A stretch of 64,000 bases of DNA from Albirhodobacter sp048262715 (lineage in GTDB: Bacteria; Pseudomonadota; Alphaproteobacteria; Rhodobacterales; Rhodobacteraceae), in contig JBLXEV010000007.1 of the NCBI GenBank assembly GCA_048262715.1, forward strand, positions 1 through 64,000. The letters are read 5' to 3'. Numbering within the stretch: position 1 is the first letter of the stretch; each line of letters starts with the position of its first letter. Of the stretch, positions 38,307-45,147 are shown piece by piece. The notes under the pieces are model-generated. The model was not told where the DNA came from, made no database searches, and saw nothing but the letters and a program-made list of their open reading frames with translations. Both the position numbers and the translations under genes were made by a program.

Positions 38307-40043
38307 TTATGAATCCTTTATTGGGTTTGAGCGGTTCAGTAGACGATGCGGCCAACCTCGGCCCCGCACATCTTCCAGTTTCATATTCAACTCATCTATC
38401 TCATCGAAGATCGCTTGCCGCTCGGCAAAACTCTCCTTGATAGATCGTACCGTCTCATCATCCGGCATTGGGATCGCGAACCCTTTGAGGTCCTTCATCG
38501 CAAGCGTCTGGATGGCGGCGCCGCCGGCGATCGACTTGATGTAATCCTGGACGGTGTCGTTCGAGAGATACTCGTAAAGCGCCAAGCTGCTCATGTTCAC
38601 GCGCTTCTTCGGGCGAAGGATCATCAGAGACTGACCTGCCGTCCAGATTGTGTCATCCCCTTCATGCGGTACATCATCGGGCACCAGGCCCACGACACCG
38701 ACGGTGCCTTTGATCGACAGGAGCATATCGCCGGGGCGGAGTTGTTGATTGAAGGCCTTGTTGTACTTCGCCCGATCGACGCGGATCTCCCGCTTTGGCG
38801 TTGAGACGAAGCCTCGTTCATTCACGTCGCCGGGTGCGGCCTCGAAGAGGGTGTATTCTCCCTCCTCGTCGGCAGAGATCGTGACTGGGCGGACTAGGTC
38901 AACCACCTCCGAGAGCTCGGCTACATCACATTGGGCGAGCAGCGCATCGATTTGTTCACGCGCGCCGACGTTCAGATACCGCTCCGGCACCAGAACGGTG
39001 TTGTTTTCGATGATCTCGTCGCGTGTCACATCCCGTGCGAGTGTCCGGTCATCCGGTGCCTCGCCCTTCAGGATGTCGCGCCAAGAGACGTCATCCAGAA
39101 TTTCTGCGCGACCGCGGCGGCCTTTCTGAGACAGTGTCCCGTGCCCCAGATCAATGAAGCGCACGGCATTGGAGGTCGCATCTGCGGCAGAAATGACAAG
39201 AAGACTGGTCTTGACCCAGGTATTGGCAAATATCATGCCCGACGGTACACCCATGACGGCCTGCAACCGGCCGCTGTCGAGCAGGGCGCGTCTGGCAACT
39301 GGTTCAGTCCCAACCATGCGGAACAATTCGCCCTCTGGAACGCACAGGATCACGCGACCACGGGTGTTCTCGATGGCATCTGCAATAGAGACGGTTTCAA
39401 CATTGAGACGAGCTTTCCGCCCTTCTTCGAGCCCCAGAAGCCCGAGTGTACGATTGGGAACGGTTGCCAGGTGCTTGATCGGCATCATGAATGGGGGAAG
39501 CACGACCTCAACATCTGCGTCGCCAGATATCTTGCGTTCCCAAGGCCATGCGAGCTCGACCGCAATGATGGCTTCAAGGTCGAGTGTAGCCGCCAAATCC
39601 CGCATCAGTTGACACTCTCCTTCGTTGATCCAAGCGAACCAGACGCGCGGGGATTTTCCTGCAAGTGACATGCGGTGTGCATAAGTGAGGCAGGGTACAA
39701 AGCTCGCCACATGGGAGAAACGCACGCTCGTGGCACCATCGATCAGGTCGATGATTTGGTCGACCGCTTCAGTGCGGAGCCAGCCAAGGTCAGTTCTTTC
39801 TGCCGCAGGTGACTCAAAAAAGCTGATCAGGGTGCGGAAGCGTTCTATCGGCTCCAGGGCCAGCAGGGCCTTCGCTGACCCTTCGAGGAGCGGCAGAACC
39901 TCCCTATGGCGGGGCTGGCTGACTGTGATTTCGTCCATTGATCCACCGGACTTCAGATTTGCGGCCATGGCGACGAGAAGCGCGTAGGCCTCTTCGGATC
40001 GCATGGCGCCTCGCGTTTGGTGGAGTAGGTCTTGAATTTTCAT
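38307..40043 (-). CDS. Degenerate N6-methyltransferase fused to a specificity-like domain
   Basis: 578 residues. The first ~290 follow the layout of an HsdM core: a region where NPPF should be reads VVLPPFMM (residues 180-187), and the following VILCVPEGELFRMVGT...LLDSGRLQAVMGVPSGMIF...TSLLVISA matches the segment after motif IV in HsdM. The SAM-binding motif is absent and Asn of NPPF is replaced by Leu, so it should not methylate. Residues about 340-578 look like a target-recognition domain (LRPGDMLLSIKGTVGVVGLV) with a closing helix. It lies 127 bp upstream of hsdM and 24 bp after a DUF4258-like gene. A regulatory or alternative recognition subunit is a reasonable guess; its role is unknown. 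Confidence 0.65.
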   Translation of the reverse strand: MKIQDLLHQTRGAMRSEEAYALLVAMAANLKSGGSMDEITVSQPRHREVLPLLEGSAKALLALEPIERFRTLISFFESPAAERTDLGWLRTEAVDQIIDLIDGATSVRFSHVASFVPCLTYAHRMSLAGKSPRVWFAWINEGECQLMRDLAATLDLEAIIAVELAWPWERKISGDADVEVVLPPFMMPIKHLATVPNRTLGLLGLEEGRKARLNVETVSIADAIENTRGRVILCVPEGELFRMVGTEPVARRALLDSGRLQAVMGVPSGMIFANTWVKTSLLVISAADATSNAVRFIDLGHGTLSQKGRRGRAEILDDVSWRDILKGEAPDDRTLARDVTRDEIIENNTVLVPERYLNVGAREQIDALLAQCDVAELSEVVDLVRPVTISADEEGEYTLFEAAPGDVNERGFVSTPKREIRVDRAKYNKAFNQQLRPGDMLLSIKGTVGVVGLVPDDVPHEGDDTIWTAGQSLMILRPKKRVNMSSLALYEYLSNDTVQDYIKSIAGGAAIQTLAMKDLKGFAIPMPDDETVRSIKESFAERQAIFDEIDELNMKLEDVRGRGWPHRLLNRSNPIKDS

Positions 40044-40063
40044 GCTTACCTCAGAGGTAGGGT

Positions 40064-40339
40064 TTAACTATTTTGAGCGAGCTTAGCGTTAAAGCTGTTC
40101 TTGTGGTAGGCCGTAATCAGGTGGTCGCCATCTGCCACCACAACGATGCCGCCCTTCTTACGGGCGTCCGAGAGCATCTTCAGCCTGCGCTGAAGGTCAC
40201 TCATTTCTTTGTCGATGATTTTCGAAGAGAGGACGATCTTGTCGCCATCTATGTCGCCGAGGTCGATTGTCAGGTCGATCAGGTCCTTGCGGATGCCGCG
40301 CTGGTTCATCCTGGTGGTGATGTGGTGGGTCATGTGCAT
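40064..40339 (-). CDS. Small DUF4258-like protein
   Basis: 91 residues from the ATG at 40339, chosen because GGAGG precedes it by 6 bases. The pattern MTHHITTRMNQRGIRKDLIDLTIDLG followed by IVVVADGDHLITAYHKN resembles DUF4258, a fold related to RelE/HigB-type toxins, but no antitoxin gene is next to it. A helical insert (IIDKEMSDLQRRLKMLSDARKKG) lies between. It is the first gene of the restriction island operon, 20 bp before the degenerate methyltransferase gene. Confidence 0.6.
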   Translation of the reverse strand: MHMTHHITTRMNQRGIRKDLIDLTIDLGDIDGDKIVLSSKIIDKEMSDLQRRLKMLSDARKKGGIVVVADGDHLITAYHKNSFNAKLAQNS

Positions 40340-40372
40340 GTGGTGCCTCCAAAGCTCATGAGGCATGTATAA

Positions 40373-40615
40373 AGCGAACCTCTCTTTGTTGTCAAGGTAA
40401 AAATAAATAGTCAGGATGTAACTAAATTTTGTGAGGGCAATTATGCAGGCATCGAAACTGGCAGTTCTTGCTGCGAGAGTGGGCAGCTTTGACGCGATCC
40501 GGCGGGTTAACTGAATCCGCTTTGCCCGGTCGCAGTAGGCGGCTCTGACACAAGGGATCTATTGACGTGGCGTCTGTCGTGGATTTCAAGGTGCGAGCAG
40601 AAGGAGAACGTATTG
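40373..40615. other. Divergent promoter region of the restriction island
   Basis: AT-richer stretch between the minus-strand restriction island and a plus-strand small gene. The part around 40,380-40,440 (AAAATAAATAGTCAGGATG) is a likely place for promoters. I cannot define an operator. Confidence 0.35.
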
Positions 40616-41056
40616 ATGGTCGGAGAAAAAGACATCCAGGACAAACTGGAAAAGCTCGAGGCGCTGTTTGCACGGGGTGCTACGGCAGGTGAACGCGCGG
40701 CGGCGGGTGCGGCGCGCGATCGCCTACAGGCCAGGATCGACATGGAGCGGGGCGGAGAGGGTGAAGCCGAGACCGAACTGCAGTATTCGCTTCCGGATGT
40801 CTGGTCGGTCCGGATATTTGTGGCGCTCTGCCGCAAGCATGACATCAAGCCTTATCGCTATCCCCGGCAACGACGCACAACCGTGATGGTCCGAGTAAAT
40901 CAACCAACCTTCGAGAGCACCGTTGGAGAGGAGTTCCGCATACTGCACAGGGAACTTACCACATATTTCGGCGATATGGTCGATCACCTAATTGCTGATG
41001 TCATGAAGTCGGATGGCGACGACGAGACACTTGAGCAGCGTAAGCTGTCCCGCTGA
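40616..41056 (+). CDS. DUF2786-like hypothetical protein
   Basis: 146 residues from the ATG at 40616 (MVGEKDIQDKLEKLEALF), which follows a purine-rich GAAGGAGAACG. The N-terminal KLEKLEALFARGATAGERAAAGAARDRL recalls the DUF2786 repeat (a Lys-Leu-Leu-Ala-Leu helix followed by an age/ageing-like Ala helix). The C-terminal half (SVRIFVALCRKHDIKPYRYPRQRRTTVMV and on) is strand-rich and I do not recognise it. Related genes occur widely in islands of alphaproteobacteria. The function is unknown. Confidence 0.55.
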   Translation: MVGEKDIQDKLEKLEALFARGATAGERAAAGAARDRLQARIDMERGGEGEAETELQYSLPDVWSVRIFVALCRKHDIKPYRYPRQRRTTVMVRVNQPTFESTVGEEFRILHRELTTYFGDMVDHLIADVMKSDGDDETLEQRKLSR

Positions 41057-41170
41057 TACGCCGCGCTGGGTCTGTAACTGCGGTTCGATATCACGCAACA
41101 GACCCGGAACGGGGTCTCCTATTTCAGCCTCAATACAACCTCTTACCCCGCCGCTCCTCAGTTGGCATCG

Positions 41171-41195
41171 GCCGCAGCCCCGTGAGAGCTGCGGC
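41171..41195 (+). terminator. Inverted repeat after the DUF2786-like gene
   Basis: Perfect 8-bp stem GCCGCAGC / GCTGCGGC with a 9-base loop, 115 bp past the stop of the plus-strand gene. There is no strong T-run, so it may be only an RNA stability element. Confidence 0.4.
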
Positions 41196-41322
41196 TCATA
41201 CTTCCATTCTGCAAAGCATTGTTGCCAGGAAGTTCTCAAGCCTGTGGATACCGTCTTTCGAGTTAAGTTCCGCCATGTTGTGAAGGTAGGCGAAATGCAC
41301 CATTGGCATTGGGGCCGCAAAT

Positions 41323-41355
41323 GGGCTTCGCGGCTTTCAGTTTGCGGCGAAGCCC
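41323..41355 (-). terminator. Inverted repeat after the zinc-ribbon protein gene
   Basis: Perfect 9-bp arms GGGCTTCGC / GCGAAGCCC (with further partial pairing inside) lie 9 bases beyond the stop codon of the minus-strand gene at 41,365. The following bases in that direction are ATTTG, a weak tail. A terminator is likely. Confidence 0.55.
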
Positions 41356-41364
41356 AATGCTCAC

Positions 41365-42525
41365 TTACTTCGATCGCGGCCGGTTGCTACGGAGAACGAC
41401 CCCGTGCTCTTCGTAGGCATCGAGCATCATCCGCACATACCCGCTTGTGCTCGTCGTGACGTGTCCCAGTCCAGGCCAGGCGAAGGGAAACGTCATACTG
41501 GTCGTGTCGATCTCCAAGCTCACACCGAGCTTGTCTGCAACCGCAAGCGCGGCTTCAGGGTCTTTTTCTTCAGGCCAAAGGTCTTCGTCGTAGGTGATCC
41601 AGGCATTATTATCATCGTCGACATTGATCTCCGCCAGCATGGCACCGAGACGCTCCCCTGGCGTGTTCGCATCTTCAAGCAGGGCGATGCGAAGTAGCAA
41701 AGAAATGCTCTGCTCATCCAGCCGTAGGGTTGGCCGAGAGTCCACCACTTCGACTTTTGGCTCTGGCGGCTTTCTGTCCATGGCATGTTCAAAGGTGGTC
41801 GGTTGCTGATCGTTGCCGTCCAGCCACCATGGAGAGGAGAAAATATCCAAAGGTGACGCATTGCATCTCGGGCAATGCCACAAATTCTCAGCGATTTGAG
41901 CCCCCGTGATTTTGCTGTCGCAATGAAGGCAAAACCATTCTGCTCCGCGATCGCCATAAAGAGGATGAACGACTTCGCCGTTGGCGTTGGGTTTCGTGGA
42001 GCGGCGAGGCCAATCCGACGCGATCCCGGCGCGGGCTTTTGCGGCCTGTGTTTCGGCAACTTCAACCGCTTTGCCGACAAACCCGGGATCATTGGCTGGA
42101 CTGATCTTTTTGTGCGTTGTCTCGATCTCGACCACTGGCTGCGAGAAATCCGCCTCGCCTATGAGAATGCGCCACCCTTCGCCTTCCATGCGAATTTCAC
42201 CGAAGAATTCGAAGACCTGATAAGGGTGACCGTCGATCTCACCGACCTGGATCGGCTCTCCAACTGGCCGCGACATACTCTGCTCAATGAAATGTGGCCC
42301 GCCCTCAAGAGAAGGGAAGTGCTCGCGGACAAAAGCATCAACCTTTCCGAGTTCGTCCTCATCGGGCCTCCAGCCTTGGTCGGCCTTGACGGCAAGTGCC
42401 TTCCAATGCGGAAAGCTCAGCTTCGTCGCAATCACATTGAGAGCGTCGATGTGATTTGAACGCGAGGCATGTGCAAAGCGCTTTGCCAGAAGTTTCAGTT
42501 GGTCGATTTCATTCTTGTTTATCAT
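41365..42525 (-). CDS. Zinc-ribbon hypothetical protein with an N-terminal island-protein helix pair
   Basis: 386 residues. The N-terminus (LKLLAKRFAHASRSNHIDALNVIATKLSFPHWKALAV) resembles a short helical module found at the start of several plasmid- and island-borne proteins, some annotated as glyoxalase-superfamily. A zinc ribbon follows at about residues 199-222 (WFCLHCDSK and WHCPRCNAS). The C-terminal third is acidic (INVDDDNNAWITYDEDLWPEEKDPE). I do not recognise the whole. It is the cargo gene nearest to the tns region. Confidence 0.6.
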   Translation of the reverse strand: MINKNEIDQLKLLAKRFAHASRSNHIDALNVIATKLSFPHWKALAVKADQGWRPDEDELGKVDAFVREHFPSLEGGPHFIEQSMSRPVGEPIQVGEIDGHPYQVFEFFGEIRMEGEGWRILIGEADFSQPVVEIETTHKKISPANDPGFVGKAVEVAETQAAKARAGIASDWPRRSTKPNANGEVVHPLYGDRGAEWFCLHCDSKITGAQIAENLWHCPRCNASPLDIFSSPWWLDGNDQQPTTFEHAMDRKPPEPKVEVVDSRPTLRLDEQSISLLLRIALLEDANTPGERLGAMLAEINVDDDNNAWITYDEDLWPEEKDPEAALAVADKLGVSLEIDTTSMTFPFAWPGLGHVTTSTSGYVRMMLDAYEEHGVVLRSNRPRSK

Positions 42526-43576
42526 GGTTCAGTTCCCAAACAGGGATCCGATCAGGTGCCCGCTACTAACCAGATCCCACAATTGGTCTGGGTGCTCATT
42601 CAATGTTGAAGTGCTGCATAGCTTTGCGTGGCGGGCACACCGGCATGCACTGAATGCCGCGGATAAGTTGCCTGAGATTCCATCACTCGTCAACTGACAC
42701 GATGCTGCCGTTGAATGTCGATCTCGCCCGTGGCGTTGCGGTCCGCCCGACAGGGCTTCGGCTGCGCTTGCGAATTTGTATGTTCGGCGGAGCAGCATCT
42801 TGCCGCAAATAGGCGTGTAACAGGCTAAAAAGAGCGTCGCAGCCAAAATGGTAAGCGCCCAGCCTTTTCAAGATTTTCAGGATAATAAATTTCCGAAACT
42901 TTTGACGGTTTTTCGCAAACCTTTGGCGTTGGTATTAAACGCCACCAACTTCCCTGCCAGGGACTGGTTGGGAGCGACCGACCTGACAGGGAAACTTCTG
43001 CCCCATCACTGCAAGAGGAAGCAATCCGCTGTTTTCAGTCTGTTCAAGATTGTTGCCGGCAGGCCACGCCCGTGGGTCTGGCGTGATGTCCCAGACCACA
43101 TAACCTTGTTCGTTGGCCGGGGGCTTCTCTATGTTCTGTCCCATGACGCATAAACACTCACATATCTCGCTTCGGCTTATACGGCTCATATAACCTGAGC
43201 CCGCCCAGCCGTGTGCAACGCGGTTGGTCTCCGAATTCCGAGAATGATGAGCGTAAAGATGACTGTCGAACATCCGATCAAAGCGTTTTTCCGATTTCGC
43301 CCTGAAGTGCTCCTGCTGTGCCTTGGATCGATGCGATTCCTGGTCCGGCATTTCGCAGAATCAGCCCTGCAAAAGCAGTTGGTGATTCTCTTTTTCAGAG
43401 GCTTTTCGGCTTTGAAATTGGACAGCAAATGGCTGCTTTCGAGCACAGATTCGGCTCGCGCAAGATATGAACATCAATGTGAAAGCAAAGCCGTGGCGAT
43501 GCGCAACATGAACATCTTGGGGGTGGAATCTGCATTCGGGCACAAGGGAGTGTGGAAATCGTCAATATAAGGGTTT

Positions 43577-43608
43577 TGCGAAAAAATGTGTAGGTACGCT
43601 TTTTCGCA
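43577..43608. repeat. Inverted repeat TGCGAAAAA / TTTTTCGCA
   Basis: Perfect 9-bp arms separated by 14 bases. As RNA in either direction it would form a hairpin with an A/U-rich base, so a bidirectional terminator or a protein-binding site is possible. Confidence 0.5.
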
Positions 43609-43753
43609 CGATCCTGCACCCGTCCACGCTAAGTGATTGCGATTAATAAATAAAGACTATCGGCCACCGAAACACCTGCCTACGTATTGGCCATCGCTGA
43701 AACGGCAAACACGAAACGGAGGAGAACGAAGATGTAGCCCTGAAACGAAGAGA

Positions 43754-43775
43754 GCGATCTGCGTCAACAGATCGC
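43754..43775. repeat. Inverted repeat GCGATCTG / CAGATCGC
   Basis: Perfect 8-bp arms with a 6-base spacer, 264 bp upstream of the tnsA start. No T-run follows. An operator for a regulator of the tns operon is one possible reading. Confidence 0.4.
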
Positions 43776-44038
43776 CCCTCCACGGGAAGACCAAAGTCCA
43801 CCCTCACTCACCGAAACCCTAGCACCTGTGTGCGACAGTTTCAAGGACAAGGACCTTCCCTCAACATGCAGACCTTCTGTCCGGCCATGCCCCATGGCCC
43901 ATGGGACAGGTTTGCCAAATGAACCCTGAATTGATGATGCGGAGTCCCGCCGCACCTTGGGTCCAGGCAGCAGATTTTGAAGGTCAAACGCTTTCCGACC
44001 GACCGGGAAGTGCAATCTGATCTCGAAGGAAAAACACA

Positions 44039-44716
44039 ATGTCCGATCTTTCTCTCACAGGCGGTATCCGCCTTCCCGAAAAAAGCCGCGGTAACCGCAA
44101 GACGCAAGTGGGCTCCACGGAGCACTTCACCGGGGGCATTGTCTTCGGCGAGGGCCATGGGGTCCGCCATGGCGTTGAAAGCCATCTCGAAGCGGATTGC
44201 GCGATGGTCTTGGCGTATCGCCCCGACACCAAGGAAGTCATCGAACAGGTTCGCTTTGAGTGGTTCGATGAGTTTGGGGAAATCCACAACCACTTCATCG
44301 ACTTTGTCGTCATCCGCCGGGATGACACTGTGACGGGATACGCAGTGCGGCCCATTGAGCGTGCCAGCCGGAAGTACCTTATCAAGCTGGCCCGGATCAA
44401 AGCTCAGGCGATCTCCCAGGGCGTCCTCGATGACTTCCGTCTGTTCACGGAGGACGACATCTGCCCGGTCGAGCGTTACAACGCCGGTCTCTTTCACTCG
44501 GCACGACGCCCGGACTGCTTTGGTGACCCTGTTGCCCAGGACGTGGTGCGGTCCATCAAAGGTGTCGTCCGCATGGGCGATCTCGTCGAGAAAACCCGTC
44601 TGGACGGCATGGGGTTCCGGGCCTTGGTGCGTCTGATCCGTTCCGGGCATCTGAAGACGCTCGGCTATGAGCGCCTCTCCCATGATGCGATGGTGTTCAA
44701 GGCGAAGGAGGTCTGA
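44039..44716 (+). CDS. tnsA: TnsA-like transposon end-cleaving endonuclease
   Basis: 225-residue protein at the position of TnsA, first gene of the tns operon. In Tn7, TnsA cuts the 5' strands at the transposon ends while TnsB cuts the 3' strands, giving cut-and-paste movement. The restriction-like core is visible: HGVESHLEAD (Glu47, Glu51), HFIDFVV (Asp88), then a strand ending YAVRPIERAS where most relatives have (E/Q)-x-K followed by Pro. Here those positions read Ala102 and Arg104. The C-terminal part (residues 130-225) includes a winged-helix-like stretch that should contact TnsC. It is shorter than Tn7 TnsA (273). An AAGGA site precedes the ATG. The next gene starts 2 bp after its stop. 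Confidence 0.75.
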   Translation: MSDLSLTGGIRLPEKSRGNRKTQVGSTEHFTGGIVFGEGHGVRHGVESHLEADCAMVLAYRPDTKEVIEQVRFEWFDEFGEIHNHFIDFVVIRRDDTVTGYAVRPIERASRKYLIKLARIKAQAISQGVLDDFRLFTEDDICPVERYNAGLFHSARRPDCFGDPVAQDVVRSIKGVVRMGDLVEKTRLDGMGFRALVRLIRSGHLKTLGYERLSHDAMVFKAKEV

Positions 44717-44718
44717 AG

Positions 44719-44991
44719 ATGTCCCAATATCGTTTCAAAGATACAGTTGAGGCCAAGCCTCGGGTTAAGACTGGCTCAGATGTCGAATTCATCACCGAGC
44801 AGTTTGATCTTGCCAAGCTTCTCGCGACAATTGGTGTCGGACGAGATGAAATGCCCGACAAAAGCCTGCTGTCTGTGCGCCTTGATCTGGTTGTCGAGAT
44901 TGACGTCAAGACACGTATTCCCCTCGGCTACAACTTGGTCCGGAGCGACCAAGAGCCCTCCAAGGACAAGTTGTTCGACAGCGCCTCGTAG
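44719..44991 (+). CDS. Unrecognised 90-aa protein between tnsA and tnsB
   Basis: 90 residues starting MSQYRFKDTVEAKPRVKTG and including LDLVVEIDVKTRIPLGYNLV. It starts 2 bp after the tnsA stop, with GGAGG inside the end of tnsA as its ribosome site (AAGGAGGTCTGAAGATG), so it is certainly translated with tnsA. The predicted mix is strands with a short helix. Tn7 itself has no gene here. I know no family; an accessory factor for the TnsA-TnsB complex or a small regulator is possible. Confidence 0.7.
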   Translation: MSQYRFKDTVEAKPRVKTGSDVEFITEQFDLAKLLATIGVGRDEMPDKSLLSVRLDLVVEIDVKTRIPLGYNLVRSDQEPSKDKLFDSAS

Positions 44992-45147
44992 GACCCACCG
45001 ATAGCGAAGCCTCAGGTTTTCAATGCTTAAAGCCGGAAACCTGAGCCCGCGCCCCACCTCAAGAAACTCCCCCAATGGCGAGGCCCAATGGCCATCGCAC
45101 TCATCATTGCTGCATCACGCAGCCCAGATCCCATGAAAGGATACACC

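Larger units (their letters stand above)
42526..44038. other. 1.5-kb stretch with no convincing gene upstream of tnsA
   Basis: Several open frames exist on both strands, the longest 138 codons, but none has protein-like composition with a ribosome site, and they overlap one another. The stretch is AT-richer than its surroundings and holds two perfect inverted repeats (43577-43608 and 43754-43775). The tnsA promoter must lie in its last few hundred bases. It may be the boundary between loaded cargo and the transposition module, or contain a non-coding RNA. Confidence 0.45.

Noticed and set aside
42935..43351. 138-codon minus-strand frame upstream of tnsA
   Set aside because: Unlike a real protein in composition, no ribosome site, and overlapped by other equally poor frames.
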